From contig JBKOWM010000094.1 of the NCBI GenBank assembly GCA_046724395.1, forward strand, positions 1 to 14,363: a stretch of 14,363 bases of DNA, written 5' to 3'. This document shows positions 6,262 through 13,517 of the stretch, piece after piece. Under the pieces are notes generated by a model that had not been told where the DNA came from, ran no database searches, and worked only from the letters and a program-made list of their open reading frames with translations. How positions within the stretch are numbered: the stretch's first letter is position 1; the number at the start of each line of letters is the position of its first letter. Origin of the DNA: DATAEU01 sp046724395. GTDB lineage: Bacteria; Actinomycetota; UBA4738; HRBIN12. A program made the translations under genes and the position numbers.

Positions 6262-7047
6262 ATGACCGTCACGATCCACGACCTGCGAGCCTGGAAGGAA
6301 CAGCGCAAGCGGTGGGCGATGCTCACCGCGTACGACTTCCCCACCGCCCAGATCCTCGACACCGCCGGAATCCCCGTACTTCTCGTGGGCGACTCGGTCG
6401 GCAGAAATGTTCTCGGCTACGCGAACGAGCTGCCGGTCACAATGGACGAGATGTTGCACCACACGCGCGCCGTCTCGCGCGGCGTCACGAACGCAATGGT
6501 CGTCGGTGACATGCCGTTCATGAGCTTTCAGGCCTCGATGGACGACGCCGTTCGCAACGCGGGCCGATTCGTGAAGGAGGCCGGCGCGCACGCGGTCAAG
6601 ATCGAGGGATCGCAATACGAGCTCGTCCGACGGCTCGCCGATGTCGGCATTCCCGTGATGGCCCACGTCGGGCTCACCCCGCAGTCCGTTTACGGGCTCG
6701 GCGGATACCGGGTCCAGGGCCGCGGGGAGGCTGCCGCCAAGGTTCTCGAGCAGGCACACGGCCTCGAGAAGGCGGGCGCATTCGCGATCGTCCTCGAGGC
6801 GATGCCCGGCGACCTTGGTGCCGACGTCACGGGCCAGCTCGAGATCCCCACCATCGGCATCGGGGCGGGCAATCGCTGTGATGCGCAGGTGCTCGTCGTG
6901 AACGACCTTCTCGGACTGAACGATCACGTGCCGAAGCTCGCGAAGCGCTACGCAGATCTCCGTGAGCAGATCGCCGGCGCCGCCCGGGCGTTCGCACGCG
7001 ACGTCGAGTCGGGCGCGTTCCCGGACGCCGAGCACACCTACCACTGA
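6262..7047 (+). CDS. panB: 3-methyl-2-oxobutanoate hydroxymethyltransferase
   Basis: A 261-residue PanB, close to the 264 residues of the E. coli enzyme. It makes ketopantoate from alpha-ketoisovalerate and methylene-tetrahydrofolate, the first committed step to pantothenate and CoA. Conserved residues are all present: LTAYD at 21-25, metal ligands Asp44 (LVGDS) and Asp83 (VGDMPF), Lys113 and Glu115 (KIEG), HVGLTPQS at 135-142, the catalytic Glu179 (VLEA), and IGIGAG at 198-203. The ATG at 6262 follows GGGAGGAGG by 8 bases; frames extending further upstream have no homology. No other pan gene is next to it, and it is divergent from rpsF. Confidence 0.97.
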   Translation: MTVTIHDLRAWKEQRKRWAMLTAYDFPTAQILDTAGIPVLLVGDSVGRNVLGYANELPVTMDEMLHHTRAVSRGVTNAMVVGDMPFMSFQASMDDAVRNAGRFVKEAGAHAVKIEGSQYELVRRLADVGIPVMAHVGLTPQSVYGLGGYRVQGRGEAAAKVLEQAHGLEKAGAFAIVLEAMPGDLGADVTGQLEIPTIGIGAGNRCDAQVLVVNDLLGLNDHVPKLAKRYADLREQIAGAARAFARDVESGAFPDAEHTYH

Positions 7048-7101
7048 GCGCTCGCTCGGCGCGCTACTCGGTCGCGTTTCGTCTGACCCAGACTTCCGGG
7101 C

Positions 7102-7429
7102 GTGGTTCCGCTGCTCGTCAGCCTGGTTGTCGGCACGGCCGCTGTCGACGACGAGCGCCGCGGGCTCTTCTCGCGCATGGACACGGAGGCCCGCCGGTTG
7201 AAGCTCACCGGCATCGGCCGACCGCACCCGTCTGGCAGAGCGCTGACAACCTCTTTGACAACGCCTCGAAGTACTCGTCGTCGGACAGGCCCCCTCGGTC
7301 CGTGTCGCCGCCGAGAACGACGGCATTCGCATCGAGATCGGCGACCTTGGCCAGAGGATTCCCGACGAGCGCAAGTCCGCCGTGTTCACCGATACGCGAC
7401 ATAGCGACCGGCCGGCGACGAGGAGGTAG
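7102..7429 (+). pseudogene. Remnant of a sensor histidine kinase (HisKA and HATPase pieces in three frames)
   Basis: The frame from 7102 reads a HisKA-like helix end, DDERRGLFSRMDTEARRLKL. The N-box follows in a second frame at 7245-7280, DNLFDNASKYSSS, matching NLLDNAxKYS. A third frame from 7298 gives VRVAAENDGIRIEIGDLGQR then IPDERKSAVF, the beta-strand, D-box and G1 region of the ATPase domain, ending at TAG 7427-7429. The DxGxG of the G1 box is changed to DLGQR. The sensor part, the phospho-acceptor His and the G2 box are gone. This is what remains between panB (stop 7047) and the next gene (7502); no full-length ORF is possible. Confidence 0.7.
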
Positions 7430-7489
7430 CCGGTCCCACCGACACGGAGCTCCTTGCGGACGCCCTCGTGATGATCGTGGTTCCCTGGG

Positions 7490-7495
7490 CATAAT
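7490..7495 (+). promoter_or_regulatory. Probable -10 box of a leaderless message
   Basis: CATAAT lies 6 bases upstream of the GTG at 7502, the distance at which a transcript would begin on the start codon itself. No ribosome binding site precedes that GTG, which fits a leaderless mRNA as is common in Actinomycetota. No good -35 box is visible. Confidence 0.4.
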
Positions 7496-7501
7496 CCCTC
7501 G

Positions 7502-8716
7502 GTGCCCCGCGCAGGAAAGCCCGTCGGGCTCGGTGTCGTCCTCGGATGCCTAGGCGCGACGCTCGCCCTCGGCGGGGCGCTGAAGGCGCCGTGCGCGAGC
7601 GGTGACTGGGAAGACGGGCGCCAATACGCATGGCTGTGCTACTCCGATGTCGTTCCGCTGCTCGGCACCGAGCAGCTCACCGGCGGACGACTGCCGTACC
7701 TCGACGATTGCGCGCCCGCTGGCGGTCAGTGCGACGAGTACCCGGTGCTGTCGATGTACGCGATGCGCCTGGCCGCTTGGGCGTCGAACACCTTGCCTGG
7801 GTTCTTCTGGGCGAACGTCATCCTGCTCTCGGCTTGCGCAGCGATCGTCGCCGTATGCCTGTACCTCACGGTCGGCGCGCGAGCGTTGATGTTCGCGCTC
7901 GCGCCGACCCTCCTTTTGTACGGGTTCGTGAACTGGGACCTGCTGGCGGTGGCGCTCGCGACCGCGGCGACGCTCGCGTACCTGAACAGGCGCGACGTGT
8001 GGTCGGGCATACTGCTCGGCCTGGGGGCCGCCGCAAAGATCTATCCGGCCTTCTTCGTTGTGCCGTTCGTGCTCGGAAGGTTCCGCGAGCGCCAACCGGA
8101 CGCCGGCATTCACCTGGCGTGGGCCGCCACCGGCGCGTGGCTCGCCGTGAACCTGCCGTTCGCGATCGCGGCCCCGACAGGCTGGTTCGAGTTCTTCCGC
8201 TTCAACGCCGGGCGGCCCGCAGACTGGGACAGCCTCTGGTTCATCGTGCACCATCGACTCACGGGCGACCTGTACTTCGGCGCGACGAAGCCGATCAACG
8301 CTGGCTCGGCTGCACTGTTCGTATTCGTGTCGGTCCTGCTCTGGTTCGCGAGGCGGCGGATCGAGCCAGAGTTCCCCCGATGGACCTTCGGCTTTCCGCT
8401 CCTCGTCGTCTTCCTGCTTACGAACAAGGTGTACTCGCCGCAGTACGGCCTCTGGCTGCTTCCCTGGTTCGCACTGGCGCTCCCCGGCCTGCGCGCGTTC
8501 ATCGCGTTCGAGGCCGCGGATGCGGCCGTATTCGTGACGCGGTTTTCGTGGTTCGGCCGCTACTCGGGATCCGGAGGCCTGCCGATCGGCGCGTTCGAGA
8601 TCGCCGTTGTTGTCCGAGCGCTCGTGCTCGTTTGGTGCGTGGTCGAGTGGACACGCGCTCGAACATCGATCGAGGCAGCGCCGGCGACGACCGTTCCGGC
8701 CGCTACGCTCGCGTGA
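7502..8716 (+). CDS. Polytopic GT-C glycosyltransferase, DUF2029/GT87-like
   Basis: A 404-residue membrane protein with about ten hydrophobic segments, the first at residues 8-26 and later ones near 101-124, 127-160, 168-192, 203-224, 268-283, 298-306, 316-330 and 364-382. DUF2029/GT87 features seen: YSD at 47-49 and DEYPVLSM at 78-85 in the first external loop with the acidic residues typical of GT-C enzymes, NWDLLAV at 144-150, LGAAAKIYP at 174-182, and NKVYSPQYGLWLLPW at 308-322. Such enzymes use polyprenyl-phosphate mannose or a similar lipid donor on the outer face of the membrane. The GTG start has no ribosome binding site and may be leaderless. Its stop overlaps the next gene's start (GTGA). 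The sugar and acceptor cannot be told from sequence. Confidence 0.85.
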   Translation: MPRAGKPVGLGVVLGCLGATLALGGALKAPCASGDWEDGRQYAWLCYSDVVPLLGTEQLTGGRLPYLDDCAPAGGQCDEYPVLSMYAMRLAAWASNTLPGFFWANVILLSACAAIVAVCLYLTVGARALMFALAPTLLLYGFVNWDLLAVALATAATLAYLNRRDVWSGILLGLGAAAKIYPAFFVVPFVLGRFRERQPDAGIHLAWAATGAWLAVNLPFAIAAPTGWFEFFRFNAGRPADWDSLWFIVHHRLTGDLYFGATKPINAGSAALFVFVSVLLWFARRRIEPEFPRWTFGFPLLVVFLLTNKVYSPQYGLWLLPWFALALPGLRAFIAFEAADAAVFVTRFSWFGRYSGSGGLPIGAFEIAVVVRALVLVWCVVEWTRARTSIEAAPATTVPAATLA

Positions 8717-9870
8717 CGACCTCAACGCGCGAGGCCATTCGGTACTCGCTGACCGTGTTCGTGGTGACGCGCGTGGCGCTGTTCGTCGCCGGCCTCGTCG
8801 CCGTCGGTGCCGTCGGCGGCCTCGAGCCAGTCTCGGTCCCGGGGTGGCCGGCTCCACCACTCGCGGACGGCGGGTGGCACAACCTGTTCACGGCTTGGGA
8901 GCGCTTCGATGCGCTTTGGTTCCTAAGGATCGCGTCATCGGGGTACCGAGCGACCGATGGAAGCTCGGTCTTCTTCCCGCTCTTTCCGATGCTGGTTCGA
9001 GTCGCGTCGTTCGCGCTCGGCGGCCGTCCCTTCGCCGCGGGCATGCTCGTGTCCAACGCAGCTTTCGCCGCCGCCCTTTGCGTCCTCTACCTCTTGACGG
9101 CGGAGGAACGTTCCGCCGAGACCGCACGAACGTCGGTCCTGTTGATCGCCGTCTTTCCGTCAGCACTCTTCTTCTACGCGCCGTACAGCGAACCGGTGTT
9201 CCTCCTGCTCGCCGTCGTCGCGTTTCGCTCGGCACGCCGTCGCGCGTGGTTCGTCGCCGGCGTCGCCGCCACGCTCGCGGCGCTCACGCGGAACATCGGG
9301 ATCGTGCTAGCGCCGGCGCTCGCCATCGAAGCGCTCCAGCAATGGCGCGAGGGACGCGGCTCCGCGCTCGGCGGCCTCGTGGCGTCCGCCGGACCCGCCG
9401 TCGGCCTCGGCCTCTACCTGGCGTACTGGTACGCGAGAACGGGGGACGCCCTCGCTCCCGTACACCAGCAAGTGAACTGGCAGCGGGAATTTTCCTGGCC
9501 GTGGATGACGCTGTACCACGCCACGCGGGACATGATCGAGCTCGCGGGCGGCCCGAACGGCGGCTACTGGGCGATCGACTGGCTGATTGTCGTTCCGATC
9601 CTGGCGGCGTCGATGTACGCCGCCATTCGCTACCGTCCCGGCTACGCGGTCTACACGTGGACCGGGCTCCTCATTCCCCTCTTCTATGTCTTCGAGCCTC
9701 GGCCGCTAATGTCCATGCCGAGGTTCGTTCTTCCGCTGTTCCCCGCCTTCTGGGGGCTGTCCGAGCTCGCTCGGGCAGGGCGGATCTCCAGGTCAGCGGT
9801 CGCCGCGGCGGCGGCCGGCGGCCTCGCGCTCCTCTTGGTCCTGTTCGTGAATTGGTACTACATCTTCTGA
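8713..9870 (+). CDS. PIG-V-like GT-C mannosyltransferase family protein
   Basis: A 385-residue polytopic membrane protein resembling the PIG-V/GPI-mannosyltransferase II family found in actinobacteria. Motifs: WERFDALWFLRIASSGY at 62-78 with the catalytic-type Asp66 in the first loop, FFPLFPML at 87-94, FPSALFFYAPYSEPVF at 148-163, TRNIG at 192-196 and PRFVLPLFPAFW at 336-347. A hydrophobic C-terminal segment ends in NWYYIF. The GTG at 8713 overlaps the stop of the GT87-like gene by four bases, so the two are translationally coupled and probably work on the same glycan or glycolipid. The donor is presumably polyprenyl-phosphate-mannose; that is family-based inference. Confidence 0.85.
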   Translation: MTTSTREAIRYSLTVFVVTRVALFVAGLVAVGAVGGLEPVSVPGWPAPPLADGGWHNLFTAWERFDALWFLRIASSGYRATDGSSVFFPLFPMLVRVASFALGGRPFAAGMLVSNAAFAAALCVLYLLTAEERSAETARTSVLLIAVFPSALFFYAPYSEPVFLLLAVVAFRSARRRAWFVAGVAATLAALTRNIGIVLAPALAIEALQQWREGRGSALGGLVASAGPAVGLGLYLAYWYARTGDALAPVHQQVNWQREFSWPWMTLYHATRDMIELAGGPNGGYWAIDWLIVVPILAASMYAAIRYRPGYAVYTWTGLLIPLFYVFEPRPLMSMPRFVLPLFPAFWGLSELARAGRISRSAVAAAAAGGLALLLVLFVNWYYIF

Positions 9871-9876
9871 GCAGCA

Positions 9877-9893
9877 GCGACGTCTCCCGTCGC
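9877..9893 (+). terminator. Candidate terminator of the glycosyltransferase pair
   Basis: GCGACG (9877-9882) and CGTCGC (9888-9893) form a perfect 6-bp stem with a 5-base loop, 6 bases after the stop codon at 9870. No T-run follows. Position is the main support. Confidence 0.45.
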
Positions 9894-9977
9894 GTTGCAA
9901 CCGATGGCATCTACGCACGTCAGACGTGGGGCGAGAATCACACGAACGTCGTTTCGGCCGGATTCTCGCGGGGCTCT

Positions 9978-9995
9978 CGTTAGGTTTCCGTTAGG
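9978..9995 (+). promoter_or_regulatory. Tandem direct repeat with 11-bp period, OmpR/PhoB-type site
   Basis: CGTTAGG occurs at 9978-9984 and again at 9989-9995, exactly 11 bases apart, one helical turn. OmpR/PhoB-family response regulators bind such head-to-tail repeats as dimers. No response regulator gene is in the window, though a decayed histidine kinase lies at 7102-7429. No intact target gene follows closely. Confidence 0.35.
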
Positions 9996-10187
9996 CATCC
10001 TGTACGACAGCATCACACATGTCCGGAGCGAGCTCGCCGCCGATCGGCCGCGCGAGCGTGGCGCGTCCGGCGTCCGGCCGGTCCCCCGGCCTCCTTTTGA
10101 CAAACGTCAGGGGCGAGGCTTACGGCGGCGGTACCGGTTGGCTCTCGGTCCTTGTACCGAGCGACGCGCGGCAAGGCATGGCACATA

Positions 10188-10263
10188 GAGGGAGACCGCT
10201 GCCGGGCCGGTGTGAATCCCTCCCTCCTTCAATCGAGTGGCGGCTGCGGCCGTCGGAAGGAGG
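10188..10263 (+). ncRNA. Possible structured RNA with competing stems
   Basis: GAGGGAG (10188-10194) can pair with CTCCCTC (10220-10226), while the overlapping CCTCCTTC (10223-10230) can pair exactly with GAAGGAGG (10256-10263), a Shine-Dalgarno-like sequence. The two pairings exclude each other, the layout of a switch. A 6-bp hairpin (10144-10149 with 10156-10161) lies upstream. No start codon at useful distance or recognisable coding region follows, and no known riboswitch core was matched, so support is weak. Confidence 0.2.
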
Positions 10264-10536
10264 TTGCGCCAAGCACGCTCCCGGAGACGCGCCCGGGCGG
10301 TCAGAGCTCGGACGTCGCCCGACGGCCGCATTGCCTGGGCGACGCCGCATGCCCGCCGAGCGGTCCAGCCGACGTGGCCGCACACCGCGGACCAGACCAA
10401 CGTTTGCGTCGAAGTCCGACTACGACCCCCTCCTAGGGGCGGTACCGCTCGCGCTCGCGCAGCATCCCGAGGACAACCGCCCTCGCGTCCCGATTCCTGC
10501 TCGAGGTCGATCAGTGCGGGCGCCACTCGACGGAAC

Positions 10537-10552
10537 GCCGTCTCGAGACGGC
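10537..10552 (-). terminator. Candidate terminator of the lipoprotein gene
   Basis: GCCGTCTCGAGACGGC is a perfect 16-base palindrome, able to fold as a 6-bp stem with a TCGA loop. It lies 17 bases beyond the stop of the lipoprotein gene on the minus strand. No T-run is seen. Confidence 0.45.
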
Positions 10553-10569
10553 CCGGAGGCTCACGCCGT

Positions 10570-11985
10570 CTACAGGGCGGCCACTCTTTCGAGAAGATTC
10601 CTCGCGACACGGACGACGGCTCGAAGGTTCCCGTCGACCTGGTCCTCGCGCATCGTGAGGAGGTCGCGGTTGAGCGACGTGAGCGCCACCGGATCGATCT
10701 CCTTCGAGAAGCGGTCGCGCGTCACCTCGAGCGCCGCGATGTCGCCGCTCGCCGCGCCACCGTCGCCGGGGCGCGCGTCAAGCACAAGCTGGCGGAGCCA
10801 CATCTCGAAGCGACCGATGTCGATCTCGACCGGCGGCCGGAACGGCAGCTCGAGGTCCAGCGCGGCCTGGCCGATGTCGATGCTCGCCTGCGCCGAGGCG
10901 GTCCTCGCACGCGCGTCGACGGCGTTGGAGAGCAGGAACAGCGCCCCATCCATTGGCCCCCTCAGCCGGAGGGGCGCGGTGTCGGCATCCCCGTACCGGT
11001 CCCAGTTGGCCCGAAGTCGCGAGACCTCGTCGGAGGCCGCGGGCCAGCTTCCGGACGCGACCGAGTGCAGGACGTCGATCGCGCCGGACTCGATCGCCCG
11101 AAGATCGTCGGGGACGGGACCCTCCACGCCGTCCGTCGGAACCGCCACGGCCATCGCCTCGACGCCGTCGGTGTCGCGCGTGAGGAACTCGCCGTACCCG
11201 GGTGCGAACACCTTGTCGCTTTTCATCCCGTCGTCGTGCAGCTCCTGACCAACCATCGCGCCGTCGATGGGGCCGTAGGGCGCTGATACGGTCGCGCCGG
11301 TCGTCTTGACGGTGACCTCCTCGAACACCTTGCCGGGGATGTTCTCCGTCCGAAACGCCTGCCCGACGCGGGGGTTGCCGGGCATGATCATCGCCGGTGG
11401 ACCGTCGCGTCCCGCGAGCCAGCTGTCGGTCGTGAACGCGATGACGCCTCGCCGGTCGTAGTCCGAGACGTCCTCGCCGAAGTACCAGACCGAGCCGTCG
11501 TCGGCCTGCGCGTAGTAGTCGAGGGCGACCTCCTGGATGCGGCCGTTCAGAAAGGCCGTGTACTGCGAGACGAGCGTCTCGACGCACTGCCCGGGCGTCC
11601 ACTCGATGATCCGCGTGTTCGGCAACAGCGTCGTCTCGGTGTGGAACGGCTTCGCGTCGACCCGGCCGTCGAGGACGGCCGAATGCAGCTCGGAGATCGG
11701 GAAGAGCGGGTTGGTGACGTTGGTCGGGTTCGAAAACGGCGGCGCCACCAGGTCGACGCGTGTGCTGTCCGCCGCCGTCGAAAGGTCGTCCAGCCTGGCC
11801 GCCGCCATCTGCCCGTTGGTCGGCTGCGGGATGCGGATCGAGCGGGAATCCGAGGTGCACCGAGTCGGACCGTCGGTGGCTCCGGAAGCCGCGCTCGACG
11901 AGCAGGCCGTCGCCGCAACTAGGAGGGCACTCATGCTGATGAGTGTTCGTCTGGCCGCCCACGCCCGTGATCGCATGCTCATCAT
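10570..11985 (-). CDS. Secreted lipoprotein of unknown function
   Basis: A 471-residue protein with a lipoprotein signal: basic start MMSMRSRAWAARR, hydrophobic LISMSALLVAATA and a lipobox ending at Cys28. Residues about 90-285 resemble a widespread secreted family of unknown function, with PTNVTNPLFPI near 87-97, DYYAQADDGSVWYFGEDV at 156-173, SWLAGRDGPPAMIMPGNP at 188-205 and a late APGYGEFL. The C-terminal third (about 290-471) is helical, Ala/Asp/Arg-rich and unrecognised. I chose ATG 11985 because GAAGGAG lies 6 bases upstream and the signal peptide follows at once; the open frame reaches 12078. Neighbours are a gene-poor region and a broken hydrolase, so context gives no role. It probably sits on the outer face of the membrane. 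Confidence 0.85.
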   Translation of the reverse strand: MMSMRSRAWAARRTLISMSALLVAATACSSSAASGATDGPTRCTSDSRSIRIPQPTNGQMAAARLDDLSTAADSTRVDLVAPPFSNPTNVTNPLFPISELHSAVLDGRVDAKPFHTETTLLPNTRIIEWTPGQCVETLVSQYTAFLNGRIQEVALDYYAQADDGSVWYFGEDVSDYDRRGVIAFTTDSWLAGRDGPPAMIMPGNPRVGQAFRTENIPGKVFEEVTVKTTGATVSAPYGPIDGAMVGQELHDDGMKSDKVFAPGYGEFLTRDTDGVEAMAVAVPTDGVEGPVPDDLRAIESGAIDVLHSVASGSWPAASDEVSRLRANWDRYGDADTAPLRLRGPMDGALFLLSNAVDARARTASAQASIDIGQAALDLELPFRPPVEIDIGRFEMWLRQLVLDARPGDGGAASGDIAALEVTRDRFSKEIDPVALTSLNRDLLTMREDQVDGNLRAVVRVARNLLERVAAL

Positions 11986-12141
11986 CGCGAGCTCCTTCTC
12001 GTTCGCAATAGGCCACTCTTGCCAATCCTGCGTGAAGGAACGGTGAAAGCGCGCCTGCCCTAGAGGGGCGATTTCCACGGGCGGCGGTGCCGCGGGAACG
12101 GTCCAATGCGTCGTCCTTCAACGGCTCGGCACGGCGGCCCG

Positions 12142-12446
12142 GACGCGATCGTCACCGGCTTCGACTGGGGGGCGGGGACGGCGAACGTCGTGGCGGCGCT
12201 CTGGCCCCAACGCGCGAAGGCAATGGTGTCGGTCAGCGGGCACCTGATCGGGAGCCAACAGGTCAACAGGAACCCGCTTCCGCCGCCGGCGGAGCTGTCG
12301 TGTACCAGTACTACTTCGCGACCGAGCGCGGGCATCTCGGCTACGCGAAGTTCACGCGCAACTTCGCGAGGCTCATCTGGAGCACCGCATCGCCGAGATG
12401 GAGCTTCGATGATGCGACGTTCGAACGCGGCTTCCCTCCGGGCTCA
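12142..12446 (+). pseudogene. Broken fragment of an epoxide-hydrolase-like alpha/beta hydrolase
   Basis: Frame one (12142-12300) reads DAIVTGFDWGAGTANVVAAL then WPQRAKAMVSVSGHLIGSQQ and PPPAELS; GFDWGA is the nucleophile elbow with Asp, as in epoxide hydrolases and haloalkane dehalogenases. A one-base deletion in an expected TGG at 12301 shifts to the frame reading YQYYFATERGHLGYAKFTRN then FARLIWSTASPRWSFDDATF and ERGFPPGS, which continue the same family. The roughly 90-residue N-terminal part with the oxyanion region and the C-terminal part with the catalytic His are absent. It cannot encode an active enzyme. The pieces are collinear, so this is decay in place or a truncated copy. Confidence 0.8.
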
Positions 12447-12610
12447 CGCCGTTTTGGCGGCGTGACGTGCAGTCGTCGTCGTGTCCTGTCCGATTCCGGT
12501 AGGCGCCTCTGGCGGCGTCGAACAGGATGCAACGAGTGCCTCGCGCCAGAGAACGGCCACGTCCGATCGACCGTCGCGCCGAGGCGGGACGCCGATGTCG
12601 AGGGGTTGGA
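12447..12610. other. Intergenic stretch with no recognised feature
   Basis: Between the hydrolase fragment and the DUF1579-like gene I see no gene, promoter or repeat beyond the GAGGGG ribosome binding site at its right end. Open frames crossing it are Arg-rich and unrecognisable. Confidence 0.4.
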
Positions 12611-13069
12611 ATGATGACCATGGCAGCGGGTGTGGAGCACGAGCGTCTCGCCGTGCTCGTCGGCCGTTGGAAGACAGAAGGAGTGACCCGGGAGACTCGA
12701 GGGAGCCCGCCCGCAAGGATCGACGCAACGGACACGTACGCGTGGCTGCCGGGTCGGTTCGCGCTCCTTCACACCGTCGACGCGTACATGGGCGATCAGA
12801 GGGTCGAGGGGGCAGAGATCATCGGCTACGACCCGAAGCGCGGAGCGTATCTCACGCAGTACTTCGGGAGCGATGGCCCGGCAACGTACGAGGCGACGCT
12901 CGAGGAGGAGGGTGAAGCTCTCGTGTGGGAAATGCGCAGCGAGACCACTCGGTTCTCCGGCACGTTCAGTTCCGACGCCGACGCGATCAATGGTCACTGG
13001 GAATTGCTCGACGAGGGTTCGGCGTGGCGGCCGTGGATGGACATCACGTTGATGAAACAGGCTGGATAG
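12611..13069 (+). CDS. DUF1579-like small protein
   Basis: A 152-residue cytosolic-type protein of the DUF1579-like beta-barrel group. Typical elements are HERLAVLVGRWKTEG near the N-terminus (10-24), the beta strands FALLHTVDAYMGDQRVEG (50-67), GYDPKRGAYLTQYFGSDG (72-89), and FSGTFSSDADAINGHWELLD (115-134) with MDITLM near the end. The family has no established activity; a ligand-binding barrel is the usual suggestion. No signal peptide or membrane segment is seen. ATG 12611 has GAGGGG 5 bases upstream; ATGs at 12614 and 12620 are also possible. It converges on the YciI-like gene with only 13 bases between the stops. Confidence 0.8.
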   Translation: MMTMAAGVEHERLAVLVGRWKTEGVTRETRGSPPARIDATDTYAWLPGRFALLHTVDAYMGDQRVEGAEIIGYDPKRGAYLTQYFGSDGPATYEATLEEEGEALVWEMRSETTRFSGTFSSDADAINGHWELLDEGSAWRPWMDITLMKQAG

Positions 13070-13082
13070 GTGCGTTCGTCGC

Positions 13083-13478
13083 TCAACCAGGCACTTCCGC
13101 GTCTGGCAGCGTGCTGCCGGGGATGCTACGCGCGTCATGGAGTTCGTATGTGAACACGCCGGCAACGACTCCCGGGTCGTTCGACATGATCCGGTCGGCC
13201 TCCGCACAGTCGGTAACGAAGATCGAGACGCCCGCGACCGAGGAGCCGTCCGCGATGGGACACACGATCGGCATCAGGCCCGCCCGGCGCAGCGAGGCGT
13301 TCCGTCTGCCGTGGGCCAGGATGATCCTGGCAACCTCGGACGTGAAGCCCGCGTCCGGCTGCTCGAAGCGCGGGCCATGTAGCAAGACGACGACGGTGTA
13401 CGGGCGCAGCGAGCCGCGGACGGCGGCGAACTCCTCCTTGCTGATCTGCGGAAGGTCGGCCTCGCCCGTGTATCGCAT
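13083..13478 (-). CDS. YciI-like protein
   Basis: A 131-residue protein with a YCII-type dimeric alpha/beta barrel at about 27-118: YTVVVLLHGPRFEQ, a helix with the conserved His (RIILAHGRRNASLRRAG, His56), the strand SVAGVSIFVTDCAEAD and the end SNDPGVVAGVFTYELHDAR. Members occur beside sigma factors and regulators or act as small hydrolases; the substrate is unknown. Compared with a bare YciI of about 100 residues it carries an extra N-terminal 25 residues. The ATG at 13478 has GAGGAGA 8 bases upstream. It lies 39 bases after the VOC gene in the same direction, so the two are probably one operon. Confidence 0.8.
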   Translation of the reverse strand: MRYTGEADLPQISKEEFAAVRGSLRPYTVVVLLHGPRFEQPDAGFTSEVARIILAHGRRNASLRRAGLMPIVCPIADGSSVAGVSIFVTDCAEADRIMSNDPGVVAGVFTYELHDARSIPGSTLPDAEVPG

Positions 13479-13517
13479 CGACGCCGTCTCCTCGTTCCCT
13501 GGGTGAGGCCCCGTTCG

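Larger units (their letters stand above)
9894..10536. other. Long gene-poor region between convergent genes
   Basis: About 640 bases without a gene I can recognise on either strand. Long open frames cross it (for example plus-strand 10019-11248 and minus-strand 10107-10610), but their translations are Arg/Pro/Ser-rich with no family resemblance and run antisense into the lipoprotein gene. It holds a tandem direct repeat at 9978-9995, a TTGACA at 10097-10102 with only a poor -10 (TACGGC), a stem-loop at 10144-10161, and competing stems at 10188-10263. It may be the debris of a lost gene or a structured non-coding transcript. Confidence 0.4.

Noticed and set aside
5160..6509. 449-codon plus-strand open frame across ssb and rpsF
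   Set aside because: It runs antisense to the well-recognised ssb and rpsF genes, is Arg/Asp/His-rich without family resemblance, and is a GC-rich shadow frame.
7630..8712. Upstream part of the frame that ends at 9870
   Set aside because: Before 8713 it is an Arg-rich shadow of the GT87-like gene; membrane-protein sequence begins only at the GTG 8713 that overlaps the previous stop.
10188..10230. Cobalamin-riboswitch or tRNA T-arm resemblance (GGTGTGAATCC)
   Set aside because: Only a short similarity exists; the remaining conserved core of a cobalamin riboswitch and any tRNA cloverleaf are absent.
10421..10440. CCCC-TCCTA-GGGG as a terminator
   Set aside because: Only a 4-bp stem with no adjoining gene end and no T-run; chance is likely.
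10019..11248. 409-codon plus-strand open frame starting in the gene-poor region
   Set aside because: It runs antisense to the lipoprotein gene, has no ribosome binding site and its translation shows no recognisable domain.
12341..13207. 288-codon minus-strand frame antisense to the DUF1579-like gene
   Set aside because: The plus-strand frame has clear family motifs and a ribosome binding site; this one has neither.
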